In this document: one piece after another, positions 1 through 7,447 of the stretch
Position numbering within the stretch: the stretch's first letter is position 1
Layout of the letters: every line of letters begins with the position of its first letter
Origin: Prevotella sp.
GTDB lineage: Bacteria > Bacteroidota > Bacteroidia > Bacteroidales > Bacteroidaceae
Direction: 5' to 3'
Assembly: GCA_016285055.1 (NCBI GenBank)
Contig: JAEEPZ010000031.1
Location: 1-37,288 of the forward strand
DNA length: 37,288 nt
Made by a program: the position numbers and the translations under genes
The notes under the pieces: generated by a model
Told to the model about the DNA's origin: nothing
The model's database searches: none
What the model saw: only the letters and a program-made list of their open reading frames with translations

Positions 1-113
1 CGAAATGTAAAGAAAAATTACGGACAGTTTGTAAATAGCAAAATCAATGAGGTGACGGCCACGTGCGGGCTGAAAAAATGTAGAAGAATATGTCCCGTCT
101 GTCGCTTCTTATA

Positions 114-395
114 TCACTTCCCAAAAAGGTCGGAGTGGGTGCCTGTGTTGAGCATCAGCAGTTCCAGCTCGTTGCCAATCTGCTTCCATATCAGCAACCA
201 ATCGGGCTGGATATGGCACTCCCACTGGCCTTGGCGGTCGCCGTGGAGCATGTGGGGGTGATAGACATCAGGCAATCCTCCGTCACGTTCGAGTAGCTGG
301 ATGACGGTTCGAAACTTATCCATTGGATAGCCTCGCTTGATGCAGCGTTTCAAGTCCTTTTCAAACTGGTGAGTAGTGGAAATCTTGTACGCCAT
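114..395 (-). CDS. YafQ-family type II toxin (mRNA interferase)
   Basis: A 93-residue RelE/YafQ-type ribosome-dependent endoribonuclease, the toxin half of a toxin-antitoxin pair. The C-terminal half carries the YafQ signature: His-Ile-Gln-Pro-Asp-Trp followed by a hydrophobic strand, then TGTHSDLFG at the end. These match the E. coli YafQ catalytic positions His63, Asp67 and His87. Length fits the family (about 92 residues). The ATG shares one base with the antitoxin stop (TGATG), so the two are translationally coupled with the antitoxin first, the usual order. The toxin looks intact. The family assignment is firm; the cognate codon preference cannot be read from the sequence. Confidence 0.9.
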   Translation of the reverse strand: MAYKISTTHQFEKDLKRCIKRGYPMDKFRTVIQLLERDGGLPDVYHPHMLHGDRQGQWECHIQPDWLLIWKQIGNELELLMLNTGTHSDLFGK

Positions 396-619
396 CAGAT
401 GCCCATTTTCTTAAAGAACTCTTCACTGCTTTCGTAATGGTTGACGCGCCCGTTGCGCTCGTCGTCGAGTGAGCGCTCGTAGGCAGACATCTTACGGCGG
501 TTGCTTTTCAGCGTCCAGCCCATCTTTTTTGCTATTGTCTTAAGAAAAGCCGTGTCGGCCTTCGGCACGGTCAGCGTGAACGTGTCGGGAGTAGCTGTTG
601 TTGTTGCTGCTGTTGTCAT
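395..619 (-). CDS. antitoxin of the YafQ-type module
   Basis: A 74-residue protein directly upstream of the toxin. The reading frame is open further upstream to 706, but the ATG at 619 is preferred because a TAnnTTTG promoter box lies at 649-656, which would be inside a longer gene. After a Thr/Ala-rich start comes FTLTVPKADTAFLKTIAKKM, the pattern of small Bacteroidetes antitoxins in which a short beta strand and helix give DNA binding and dimerisation. The acidic, Glu-rich C-terminus probably wraps and neutralises the toxin. As in other RelBE-like modules it probably represses its own promoter (inference). It was recognised by context and composition, not by a clear named family. Confidence 0.75.
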   Translation of the reverse strand: MTTAATTTATPDTFTLTVPKADTAFLKTIAKKMGWTLKSNRRKMSAYERSLDDERNGRVNHYESSEEFFKKMGI

Positions 620-648
620 ATCTTTGGATTTATATGGTTCGTCGGGTG

Positions 649-656
649 CAAAGATA
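649..656 (-). promoter_or_regulatory. -7 box of the toxin-antitoxin operon
   Basis: On the minus strand the sequence reads TATCTTTG, a perfect match to the Bacteroidetes -7 consensus TAnnTTTG. It lies 30 bases upstream of the antitoxin ATG at 619. No good -33 TTTG is seen at 19-21 bases, so the upstream half is weak. Confidence 0.6.
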
Positions 657-739
657 CAAAACTTTCTGCAAACCATGTTTGTTTTTAGAGAAAAAATGAA
701 AAACAAAAATGATGCGGAGTGCGGAAAGAAAACTGTGCC

Positions 740-1495
740 TTACAGCACCTGCCCGTCGTATGCCAGCTCCACGCCCTCTGGCAACCGCCTGTTCGCCTCG
801 TTGTGCAGCCCCACGTCGTGACATACATGGGTGAGCAGGGTGCGGCGTGCGCCGATGCGTCGGGCAAAGGCAATGGCATCGTCCACAAGCTGATGGGAGT
901 GGTGAGGCTTGTCGAAGCGCAAGGCGTTGACCAGCAGCGTGTCGACGCCGAGCAACAGGTCGGCCTGGTCGTCGGCGATGCTCTTCATATCGGTGATGTA
1001 GGCAAAGGCACCAAAGCGGTAGCCCAGGATGGGCAGCTTGCCGTGCATCACCTCTACAGGCAGGATGTCGATGTCGCCGATGCGCATGGGCTGTCCGGCA
1101 TGTATCTCGTGCAGTCCTATGGCCGGCACACCGGGATAGCGGTTGGCGGCGAAACAGTAGGGCAGCATCTCCAACATACCCTTGCGGGCCAGCGGGTCGG
1201 CGTAGACATCTATCTGTCCGAACTGACAGTAAGGACGGATGTCGTCCATGCCGCCCACATGGTCATAGTGTGAGTGGGTGACGAGGATGCCGTCGATGCG
1301 GCGGAAAGGCTGGGGCAGAATCTGCTGGCGGAAGTCGGGACCGGCATCCACGAGGACGCGTGTGCCATCCGTCTCGACCATGATGCTGCAGCGCAAGCGT
1401 TTGTCGTGCGGGTCGCTGCTGCGGCACACCTCACACTGACACCCAATGACAGGCACTCCGCACGATGTCCCTGTTCCAAGTATTGTGATTCTCAT
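740..1495 (-). CDS. MBL-fold metallohydrolase (PhnP-like)
   Basis: A 251-residue metallo-beta-lactamase-fold hydrolase. The N-terminus has the beta strand and Gly-rich turn (TILGTGTSCG) of PhnP/RNase Z-like enzymes. A four-Cys stretch (CQCEVCRSSD, residues 19-28 plus Cys12) resembles the structural zinc site of PhnP. The metal motif HxHxDH is at 74-79 (HSHYDH), with Asp50 before it and later His positions in EVMHGK and LLTHVCHD. These predict a two-metal phosphodiesterase or similar hydrolase; the substrate is unknown. The start at 1495 is chosen because the ATG overlaps the murB stop by 4 bases (ATGA); the longer open frame runs through murB. It is probably the last gene of the DUF4348-murB-MBL operon. 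Confidence 0.85.
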   Translation of the reverse strand: MRITILGTGTSCGVPVIGCQCEVCRSSDPHDKRLRCSIMVETDGTRVLVDAGPDFRQQILPQPFRRIDGILVTHSHYDHVGGMDDIRPYCQFGQIDVYADPLARKGMLEMLPYCFAANRYPGVPAIGLHEIHAGQPMRIGDIDILPVEVMHGKLPILGYRFGAFAYITDMKSIADDQADLLLGVDTLLVNALRFDKPHHSHQLVDDAIAFARRIGARRTLLTHVCHDVGLHNEANRRLPEGVELAYDGQVL

Positions 1496-2505
1496 ACAAT
1501 GTTTACTTCTGGTTTTAACGTGATGCCGAAACGCTGCTGTACATTGTCCTGAATGGCGTGGCACAGCGTCATGATGTCCTGGCCTGTGGCTCCGCCAAGA
1601 TTGACTAAGACCAAAGCTTGCTTGTGATGCACACCAGCGCGTCCAATGGAACGTCCCTTCCATCCGCACTGGTCGATGAGCCATGCGGCGGGAATCTTTT
1701 CGCTGTCTTTATTAATATAATAATGTGGAATCTGCGAGAAAGCAGCTGCCAGCTCTTCATACTTTGCACGGCTGACTACTGGATTCATAAAGAAACTGCC
1801 GGCATTGCCCTGCTCGGAAGGGTCGGGCAGCTTGGAGCGTCGTATGTCGATGACAACCTGCCGCAACTGCTGTGGGGTAGGGGAGCTGATGCCCAGGCGC
1901 TGGCATTCAGCCCGCAGATGGCCGTATTCCAGATTCAGAACACTCTTGCGGTTTAACTTGTAGCTGACATGAGTGATGAGGAAACGGTCCTTCCACTCAT
2001 GCTTGAACAGACTGTCGCGATAGCCGTAGTGGCAGTCCGCGTTGGGTATGACAACAGACTGGCCCGTGGTGATGTCCACAGCCCTGATGTCGTGGATGAA
2101 CTGACAGGCTTCGGCTCCGTATGCACCTATGTTCTGCACGGCTGAGGCTCCCACCTCGCCGGGAATCAGCGAGAGGTTGGCCAAATCGGCAAAGCCTCTG
2201 TCAACCGTCCAGGCCACCACATCGTCCCACGTCTCGCCGCTGCCACAGCGCAGCAGGGCACTGCCGTCGGGCTGCTCCATCAGGCTGATGCCGCGGACAG
2301 CAGAGTGTACCACCGTACCGTCGAAGTCAGAGGTGGGCAGCAGGTTGCTGCCAGCGCCAACAATCAAGAATCGACTTGCTTCACGGCGCAAGTCCTGAGC
2401 CACGCTGACAGCCTCGTCTGTGGTGGCGTATTCCAGATAGCGCCTGCAACTGGCCTCAATGCCAAAAGTATTCTGAATTTTCAACACGCTATGATCAATT
2501 TTCAA
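1492..2505 (-). CDS. murB: UDP-N-acetylenolpyruvoylglucosamine reductase
   Basis: MurB, the FAD-dependent enzyme that reduces UDP-GlcNAc-enolpyruvate to UDP-MurNAc with NADPH in cytoplasmic peptidoglycan synthesis. At 337 residues it fits the E. coli-like type I class. Visible landmarks are the FAD-binding VGAGSNLL (about 49-56), SLIPGEVGASAVQNIGAYG (112-130), YGYRDS with Arg163, GNAGSFFMNP with the proton-donor Ser237, and KPEVNIV with Glu333 at the C-terminus. All three catalytic positions are present. No ATG is available near the N-terminus: the frame opens with TTG at 2505, just after an in-frame TAA, and GTG at 2490 is the alternative. It overlaps the end of the upstream lipoprotein gene by 11 bases, implying coupling. 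Confidence 0.95.
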   Translation of the reverse strand: MKIDHSVLKIQNTFGIEASCRRYLEYATTDEAVSVAQDLRREASRFLIVGAGSNLLPTSDFDGTVVHSAVRGISLMEQPDGSALLRCGSGETWDDVVAWTVDRGFADLANLSLIPGEVGASAVQNIGAYGAEACQFIHDIRAVDITTGQSVVIPNADCHYGYRDSLFKHEWKDRFLITHVSYKLNRKSVLNLEYGHLRAECQRLGISSPTPQQLRQVVIDIRRSKLPDPSEQGNAGSFFMNPVVSRAKYEELAAAFSQIPHYYINKDSEKIPAAWLIDQCGWKGRSIGRAGVHHKQALVLVNLGGATGQDIMTLCHAIQDNVQQRFGITLKPEVNIV

Positions 2506-3313
2506 TTCTTACCAGTTTCCATTTCCCACGTTTCTGCTGGAAGGTGAGCACCGTTTCCATGCCGTTGGCGATGCCGCAGATGACGAAGGTCTTCTCTTTT
2601 GTCCAGGTGTTCTGTGGCCCATATACAATATTATATATACTGTCGCGGGGCAACTCCGGTGCGAAGGCCTCCCACGAATCAGGCGTGATGAAGCCCTCCA
2701 TCATGGCAAAGTCGTCATCGGGGTCAGGCCCCGTAAAGGCAATCTCTTTGTTAAGGCTTTTTTGCTGGAAGGCGGAGTCGGTAGCAAAACTGTGATAGAA
2801 ATGCAGGAACTGAGCGTTGGGGTTGCTCTTCAGTGCCTGATGCTTTATGGCGGTGAGCTGCCATCGGCCCTCATTGCGCAAGAAGAGATACTGCCTGACA
2901 GAGTCGGTCTCGAAAAATATCTGCTCCACAACGACGTTGTCTACAGTGGTGTCGCCAGGCAGGTCAAGCTGTTCCTGCGTGTCGAAGATGCGCACATACT
3001 GACCCTGTTCCATGAAGAAACGGTCGGTGGTCCAAGAGGAGTCCTCCACCACACTCTTCTTCCCATCGGCATCCGTTACCTCCAGCGGAAACAAGGTGCG
3101 CCGCTGCTGAAGGGAGGAGTTGCCGGCATAATAATAGAAGAAGTCGTCGAACAGCTCGTCGGCAGCCTTTGGCAAATCATCGCTCTCATAGCGCTCTGGA
3201 AGCGGTTCTTCTTCGTCTTCAACGGTTTCGGCCAGTACGGTAAGGTCCTTCTTTCCGCTTAAGCAGCTGGCCGTCAGCACCAGTAAAAGCAGGGCTGGTA
3301 TTGTTTTCTTCAT
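2495..3313 (-). CDS. DUF4348 family lipoprotein
   Basis: A 272-residue predicted lipoprotein. The N-terminus is MKK, then a Leu-rich core, then the lipobox LTASC with the lipidated Cys at residue 17, followed by SGKKD. An acidic linker (EDEEEPLPERYESDD) precedes the folded part. The remainder (FDDFFYYYAGNSSLQQRRTL, later YDxQEQLDL-type and Trp-rich strands) matches my memory of DUF4348, a Bacteroidales family of unknown function. It is probably anchored in the inner or outer membrane facing the periplasm. It is the first gene of an operon with murB. Its last codons and the murB start lie in an AT-rich ATTGAAAATT repeat word. No function is assigned. Confidence 0.8.
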   Translation of the reverse strand: MKKTIPALLLLVLTASCLSGKKDLTVLAETVEDEEEPLPERYESDDLPKAADELFDDFFYYYAGNSSLQQRRTLFPLEVTDADGKKSVVEDSSWTTDRFFMEQGQYVRIFDTQEQLDLPGDTTVDNVVVEQIFFETDSVRQYLFLRNEGRWQLTAIKHQALKSNPNAQFLHFYHSFATDSAFQQKSLNKEIAFTGPDPDDDFAMMEGFITPDSWEAFAPELPRDSIYNIVYGPQNTWTKEKTFVICGIANGMETVLTFQQKRGKWKLVRIEN

Positions 3314-3346
3314 TTCAGTGTCTACTCAAATGCTTGATTTTCCGTG

Positions 3347-3354
3347 CAAAATTA
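3347..3354 (-). promoter_or_regulatory. -7 box of the DUF4348-murB-MBL operon
   Basis: The minus strand reads TAATTTTG, matching TAnnTTTG, 33 bases upstream of the lipoprotein ATG at 3313. About 20 bases further up is TTTTTCG, a partial -33 element. It is divergent from the tRNA promoter at 3394-3425. Confidence 0.6.
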
Positions 3355-3393
3355 CAAATATTTCTGTAATGGGCGAAAAAAAGTGAAAAAAAA

Positions 3394-3425
3394 CTTGCAG
3401 GTAAGAAAAAAAATGTCTACCTTTG
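3394..3425 (+). promoter_or_regulatory. promoter of the tRNA pair
   Basis: CTTG at 3394-3397, a 20-base spacer and TACCTTTG at 3418-3425: a near-perfect Bacteroidetes promoter, 41 bases upstream of tRNA-Arg. Confidence 0.75.
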
Positions 3426-3466
3426 CACCCGCTTAGATGAACAAGCCGCAGGGAAGAAAGCAGAAT

Positions 3467-3540
3467 GGACCCGTAGCTTAGCTGAATAGAGCGTCAGATT
3501 CCGGTTCTGAAGGTCTTGGGTTTGAATCCCAACGGGTTCA
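3467..3540 (+). tRNA. tRNA-Arg (CCG)
   Basis: The cloverleaf was folded by eye. The acceptor GGACCCG pairs with CGGGTTC (one G-U), the D stem is GCTT/GAGC, the anticodon stem is TCAGA/TCTGA with loop TTCCGGT (anticodon CCG), and the T stem is TTGGG/CCCAA with loop TTTGAAT. The discriminator is A. CCA is not encoded. It reads the Arg codon CGG. Confidence 0.93.
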
Positions 3541-3552
3541 CAAACAGCAAAT

Positions 3553-3627
3553 AGGAGCATAGCTCAGTTGGTTTAGAGCGCTTCAGTCACATTGAAGAGG
3601 TCTTGGGTTCGAGTCCCAATGTTCCTA
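3553..3627 (+). tRNA. tRNA-Val (CAC)
   Basis: The acceptor AGGAGCA pairs with TGTTCCT, the D stem is GCTC/GAGC, the anticodon stem is CTTCA/TGAAG with loop GTCACAT (anticodon CAC), and the T stem is TTGGG/CCCAA with loop TTCGAGT. The discriminator is A and CCA is not encoded. It lies 12 bases after tRNA-Arg and shares its promoter and terminator. It reads the Val codon GTG. Confidence 0.9.
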
Positions 3628-3634
3628 CAAAGAC

Positions 3635-3676
3635 AAAGCATATCATTGACGCAAACAATGATATGCTTTCTTTTTT
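3635..3676 (+). terminator. intrinsic terminator after the tRNA pair
   Basis: A perfect 14-bp stem (AAAGCATATCATTG against CAATGATATGCTTT) with a 7-base loop, followed by C and six T. It ends 77 bases before nusB and separates the tRNA unit from the nusB operon. Confidence 0.88.
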
Positions 3677-3696
3677 GAAAAAAAGAATGTGTTTTT

Positions 3697-3728
3697 CTTG
3701 TGTAATCACGGAAAAATAGCTAATTTTG
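3697..3728 (+). promoter_or_regulatory. promoter of the nusB operon
   Basis: CTTG at 3697-3700, a 20-base spacer, then TAATTTTG at 3721-3728. The predicted transcript would start about 20 bases before the nusB ATG. Confidence 0.75.
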
Positions 3729-3752
3729 CATCCGATAAACAAGCAGACTTAA

Positions 3753-4700
3753 ATGATTAACAGAGAAATCATACGAATAAAAATTGTTCAGTTAACCTAC
3801 GCATACTATCAAAACGGTAACAAGAACATTGATACGGCAGAGAAAGAATTGTTTTTCAGCCTCTCCAAGGCTTACGACCTTTACAACCATTTGCTGGCTC
3901 TCATAGTGGCCCTGACCAAGGAGTCACGCCGCCGACTGGAGGTGCTGCAAGCCAAGGCACTGCGCGAAGGCACACCCGAGCCTCCGCAGAAGTTTGCATT
4001 CAACCGCTTTGCCTTGCAGTTGGAGAACAACAAGCAGCTGATGGAGTTTATGGAGACCCAGAAACGCACTTGGGCCGACGATTTGGAGTTTGTGGGCCGG
4101 CTGCTGGAACAGATAGAGCATAGCCAGATATACAGCGATTACTTGAATGGTGAGGACAGCTATGAGGCTGACCGCGAATTGTGGCGCCGTATTTACCGCA
4201 CACTCATACAGGACAACGCCGACCTCGATCAGCTTTTGGAAGAGCAGAGCCTCTACTGGAATGATGACAAGGAAGTGGTGGACACATTTGTGCTGAAGAC
4301 CATCAAGCGTTTTGACGAGAAGAAAGGACCGAAGCAGGAACTGCTGCCCGAATACGACTCGGAGGAGGAGAAAGACTATGCCCGCAAACTGTTTCGTGCC
4401 ACTATCATGAACGCTGACGAGTATCAGCGCTACATGAGCGAGGCTTCCTTCAACTGGGACTTCTCACGACTGGCCTACATGGATGTCATCATCATGCAGA
4501 TTGCCATAGCCGAAATGCTCACTTTCCCCACCATCCCGCTCAATGTCACTATCAACGAGTTTGTGGAACTGGCTAAAGTGTACTCCACTCCACGCAGCTT
4601 CGGCTATATCAATGGTATGCTCGATGCCATTGCGCGCCACCTCATCCGCCAGGGCCGACTAATGAAAAAGCTTGACAAGGCCAAGGACCCAAAAGAATAA
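3753..4700 (+). CDS. nusB: transcription antitermination protein NusB
   Basis: A 315-residue NusB-type protein. NusB with NusE (S10) binds boxA RNA and assembles the antitermination complex on rRNA operons. The C-terminal third (about 215-305: YARKLFRATIMNADEYQRYM, then DVIIMQIAIAEMLTFPTIPLNVTINEFVELAK and FGYINGMLDAIAR) is the classic NusB helical domain. The N-terminal ~200 residues are the extra helical region found in Bacteroidetes NusB, which is about twice the E. coli length (139). That extension begins with a degenerate NusB-like IVQLTYAYYQN, which may come from domain duplication (inference). It is the first gene of a conserved cluster and has its own clear promoter 25 bases upstream. 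Confidence 0.92.
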   Translation: MINREIIRIKIVQLTYAYYQNGNKNIDTAEKELFFSLSKAYDLYNHLLALIVALTKESRRRLEVLQAKALREGTPEPPQKFAFNRFALQLENNKQLMEFMETQKRTWADDLEFVGRLLEQIEHSQIYSDYLNGEDSYEADRELWRRIYRTLIQDNADLDQLLEEQSLYWNDDKEVVDTFVLKTIKRFDEKKGPKQELLPEYDSEEEKDYARKLFRATIMNADEYQRYMSEASFNWDFSRLAYMDVIIMQIAIAEMLTFPTIPLNVTINEFVELAKVYSTPRSFGYINGMLDAIARHLIRQGRLMKKLDKAKDPKE

Positions 4701-4734
4701 ATAAGATAAATACATTATAATAGTAAATCTAAAA

Positions 4735-5049
4735 ATGACAAACATCCTTTTACAAGCCCAGCAGGGCGGTGGCGGCATGATGATGCTGCTGATGATGGTG
4801 GCCATCTTCGCCATCATGTATTTCTTCATGATTCGTCCTCAGCAGAAACAGCAGAAGGCGATTCGCAACTTCCAGAACCAGTTGGCCGAAGGCATGGAGG
4901 TCGTCGTGGGCAGTGGCATCTACGGCACTGTGAAGAGCGTTGACCTGGCAAAAGGCACCGTCGATGTGAAGATAGCCAAGGACACGGTCATCACCGTGGC
5001 TAAAGGAGCTGTCTTCCAGAACATGGCCAGCATCCCCATGCAGAAGTAA
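4735..5049 (+). CDS. yajC: preprotein translocase subunit YajC
   Basis: A 104-residue YajC, the small inner-membrane partner of SecDF and SecYEG in protein export. A Gly/Met-rich N-terminal stretch leads to one membrane helix (about 14-32, MMMLLMMVAIFAIMYFFMI), followed by the family hallmark RPQQKQQKA. The cytoplasmic part has the expected EGMEVVVGSGIYGTV and VDVKIAKDTVITVAKGAV strands. It lies 34 bases after nusB in the order seen in many Bacteroidales genomes. The start at 4735 is the only sensible ATG. Length fits the family (about 100-110). Confidence 0.95.
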   Translation: MTNILLQAQQGGGGMMMLLMMVAIFAIMYFFMIRPQQKQQKAIRNFQNQLAEGMEVVVGSGIYGTVKSVDLAKGTVDVKIAKDTVITVAKGAVFQNMASIPMQK

Positions 5050-5091
5050 TACTGAGAACGGACATTCACAACGAGAGTCCTTACAAGGCGG

Positions 5092-6075
5092 ATGGCAGAC
5101 ATCTTCAAGAATATCAGGCGTTTCCTGTTCGGCTGGGCCAACAGGGAATTCCTGATATTTCTTTTCTTCCTGCTTGTGGCTGGCGTCTTCTGGATGCTGA
5201 CCACGCTCAACGAGAGTTATGAGCAGGAACTGAAAGTGCCGGTCAGAATCACCAACATACCCAGTAATGTCGTCATCACTTCGGGCGAGAGCGACACACT
5301 GCGTTTCACCGTACAGGATAAGGGCTTCAGTCTCATCACCTATCTCTACGACAAGGAGCACCAGCCCCTCAGTATCGACTATCACCGCTATGCTGGCAGC
5401 GATGGCAGGGGTGTCGTGCCGGCCACCGACTTGATGCGGCTGCTTGATGCACGCCTGCCAGCATCGGCAAAGACCACCGCTGTCAAACCAGATACCTATC
5501 GCTTTTATTACAACAACGGCGAGAAGAAAACGGTACCCGTCAAACTGAATGTCAGCGTAGAGACCGACATGCTCTATTATATCGCTGACACCGTCATGTC
5601 TACTCGCGAGGTGACGGTCTATGCAACTCCCGAAAAGCTGGACAGCATCCATGTGGTGTACACTGAACCTATCAGATATAAGGGCCTGCAGGACTCGCTC
5701 TCGGTGACTGCACGCCTGCGCTCCATAGCCGGCGTGAAGATGGTGCCGTCATATATCCATGTCACCTTCCTTACCGACATGCTCACTGAGGTACGTATAC
5801 CTGGCGTGGAGGTGAAGGGCGTCAACATGCCTCCTGGCAAGGTGCTGCGTACATTTCCTGGAAAGCTTGATGTCATCGTGGTCACTGGCATGAAGAACAG
5901 CCAGACGCTCACGGCCGAAGACTTTGAGATAGTAGCTGATTATAATCAGTTCAGCGCTGACTCTACGGCGCAGTGCGACGTCTTTATCCGTCGGCAGCCG
6001 GCCAGCATCAAGCGTTTGCAGATAGAGCGTCAGCAGGTGGACTACCTGATAGAGGAAGTGAAAAGTGAGGAGTGA
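5092..6075 (+). CDS. YbbR-like domain protein
   Basis: A 327-residue membrane-anchored protein with YbbR-like repeats. A short basic cytoplasmic start (NIRRFLFGWANREF) leads into one membrane helix (about 20-38, FLIFLFFLLVAGVFWMLTTL). The extracytoplasmic part contains beta-rich YbbR-like units, recognisable at LKVPVRITNIPSNVVITSG (about 45-63) and later around VTVYATPEKLDSI and IPGVEVKGVNMPPGKV. In Firmicutes a YbbR protein (CdaR) regulates the diadenylate cyclase CdaA. Whether this one does is unknown, as no cyclase gene is nearby. The last codons (VKSEE-stop) lie in a GTGAAAAGTGA repeat word shared with other places in the window, so the extreme C-terminus may be repeat-derived. Confidence 0.85.
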   Translation: MADIFKNIRRFLFGWANREFLIFLFFLLVAGVFWMLTTLNESYEQELKVPVRITNIPSNVVITSGESDTLRFTVQDKGFSLITYLYDKEHQPLSIDYHRYAGSDGRGVVPATDLMRLLDARLPASAKTTAVKPDTYRFYYNNGEKKTVPVKLNVSVETDMLYYIADTVMSTREVTVYATPEKLDSIHVVYTEPIRYKGLQDSLSVTARLRSIAGVKMVPSYIHVTFLTDMLTEVRIPGVEVKGVNMPPGKVLRTFPGKLDVIVVTGMKNSQTLTAEDFEIVADYNQFSADSTAQCDVFIRRQPASIKRLQIERQQVDYLIEEVKSEE

Positions 6076-6093
6076 TCAGTGATGAGTGGGGAG

Positions 6094-6687
6094 ATGCGGC
6101 ATGTTGCCATCACAGGAGGAATAGGCAGCGGAAAGAGCTTTGTCTGCAGGTTGCTTGAGTCGAAAGGCATCAAGGTCTACGACTGTGACTCCGCTGCAAA
6201 GCGCCTGATGAACACCTCGCCCATACTGCGCCGCCAGCTGACGGAGCTGATAGGTCCCGAGGCTTATGAGACTTTTGAGACTACCGAGTCCCGGAATCTC
6301 CCGCCACTCAACAAGGCTGCGGTGGCGCGTTTCCTGTTAGCCTCTGCTGAGAATGCTCAGGCTATCAATGACGTTGTACACCCGGCAGTGGCTGAAGACT
6401 TCCTACAAAGTGGTATGCAATGGTTGGAGAGTGCCATCCTCTTCCAGTCAGATTTTCACCGCCGTGTGCCTTTCGATGCTGTCGTCTGCGTCACTGCTCC
6501 CGACGAGGTGCGCATCCGCCGCATCATGCTACGCGACAACATCAGCGAGGAGCGGGCTGAACAGTGGCTGCAAAGCCAGTGGCCTCAGGAGGAAATGCTT
6601 CGCCGCTCCGACTACGAAATCGTCAATGACGGGCAGCAGCCTTTGCTGCCGCAAATAGAAATAATCATGAAAAACATGAAGCTTTAA
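6094..6687 (+). CDS. coaE: dephospho-CoA kinase
   Basis: CoaE phosphorylates the 3'-hydroxyl of dephospho-CoA with ATP, the last step of CoA synthesis. The P-loop ITGGIGSGKS is at the very N-terminus, followed by VYDCDSAAKRLM, the family's substrate-binding DxD region, then a degenerate HP motif (VVHPAV) and a lid-type region (RIRRIMLRDNISEERA). The start is ambiguous: GTG 6079, ATG 6082 and ATG 6094 are all in frame. I chose 6094 because family members begin about five residues before the ITGG motif, giving 197 residues. The ATG at 6082 would add MSGE. The upstream junction with the ybbR-like gene (stop at 6075) is made of a repeat word, which explains the cluster of starts. Confidence 0.92.
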   Translation: MRHVAITGGIGSGKSFVCRLLESKGIKVYDCDSAAKRLMNTSPILRRQLTELIGPEAYETFETTESRNLPPLNKAAVARFLLASAENAQAINDVVHPAVAEDFLQSGMQWLESAILFQSDFHRRVPFDAVVCVTAPDEVRIRRIMLRDNISEERAEQWLQSQWPQEEMLRRSDYEIVNDGQQPLLPQIEIIMKNMKL

Positions 6688-6705
6688 ACTTCAAAATTAA
6701 AAACA

Positions 6706-7110
6706 ATGCAACAGACTATTTTAGCCATCGCCGGCAAGCCCGGCCTCTACAAACTCGTTTCACGTGGTAAGAACAATCTCATCGTCGAAGCTCTCGACGC
6801 TACGCATAAGCGTATGCCCGCCTTCGGCACCGACCGTATCACCTCGTTGACCGACATCGCCATGTTTACCGACACCGACGACGTGCCCCTCATGGATGTG
6901 CTCGAAAGCCTGAAGACTCTTGAGGAGGGCAAAAAGTGTACGCTCGATGTGAAGAAAGCCAGCAGTGGCGACCTCTTCGAATACTTCGCCAAGGTGTTGC
7001 CCACCTTCGACCGTGACCGTGTGCACGGCAGCGACATCAAGAAGCTCATCCAGTGGTATAACATCCTCGTTGAAGCCGGCATTACCGACTTCAGTAATGA
7101 TAAAGAATAA
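6706..7110 (+). CDS. DUF5606 family protein
   Basis: A 134-residue soluble protein. It begins with TILAIAGKPGLYKLVSRGKN, a small SH3-like beta barrel typical of DUF5606, a family conserved in Bacteroidetes just after coaE. The middle (DIAMFTDTDDVPLMDVLESL) and the helical C-terminus (LPTFDRDRVHGSDIKKLIQWYNILVEAGITDF) also fit. Its function is unknown. It lies 18 bases after coaE and is the last gene of the nusB operon, since a hairpin follows at 7128-7180. The recognition rests on family memory and gene order. Confidence 0.8.
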   Translation: MQQTILAIAGKPGLYKLVSRGKNNLIVEALDATHKRMPAFGTDRITSLTDIAMFTDTDDVPLMDVLESLKTLEEGKKCTLDVKKASSGDLFEYFAKVLPTFDRDRVHGSDIKKLIQWYNILVEAGITDFSNDKE

Positions 7111-7127
7111 CTGGAGACGATTTTTGT

Positions 7128-7184
7128 AACTTCCTGTTAATAGGTTTTATACTTATTGTACTGATCCCTAACGGGAAGTTTTTC
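7128..7184 (+). terminator. possible terminator of the nusB operon
   Basis: AACTTCCTGTTA pairs with TAACGGGAAGTT (12 bp with one G-U), followed by TTT. The 29-base loop makes it weaker than a normal intrinsic terminator. Confidence 0.4.
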
Positions 7185-7197
7185 GTAGCCAAAAGAA

Positions 7198-7265
7198 ACG
7201 ATTACCCGTTTTTGCGTTAATATATTTAGAAACATTCTATTTATTAACCAAAAACGGGTAATCGT
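7198..7265. repeat. long inverted repeat in the DUF5606-protease gap
   Basis: Two arms of 24 and 23 bases (7198-7221 and 7243-7265; core ACGATTACCCGTTTTTG against CAAAAACGGGTAATCGT) differ by one bulged base around a 21-base AT-rich spacer. No T-run follows, so it is not an obvious terminator. It lies in a gap of about 515 bases (7111-7625) without a convincing gene. The rest of that gap holds a weak terminator, an imperfect GCTTC...GAAGC hairpin near 7302-7337 and the protease promoter. Confidence 0.75.
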
Positions 7266-7439
7266 ATGAATACAACAGTTTCCGCCATCCGGCATGCAAG
7301 TGAGCTTCATAGTTTCTCGATTCTTCGAAACCACGAAGCCCTATATCATTGCCATTTTTAATCATTACCTAACTGGGAAAAAAGGCCCTCTCATGTGAAA
7401 TATTCTTCTAAAAGGAGTGGTTTTCTCAGATTTTATGTT

Positions 7440-7447
7440 TACCTTTG
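7440..7447 (+). promoter_or_regulatory. -7 box of the S8 protease gene
   Basis: TACCTTTG at 7440-7447 matches TAnnTTTG. The -33 region (GTGGTTTT near 7417-7424) is poor. The implied 5' untranslated region is about 170 bases, unusually long for this window. It contains a small hairpin (TAAAC/GTTTA) just before the start and two very short open frames. Confidence 0.55.

Noticed and set aside
4750..5652. 300-codon minus-strand frame opposite yajC and ybbR
   Set aside because: Antisense shadow with no domain; yajC on the plus strand is clear.
7137..7334. 65-codon minus-strand frame in the hairpin-rich gap
   Set aside because: It runs through two inverted repeats and has no family resemblance or promoter.
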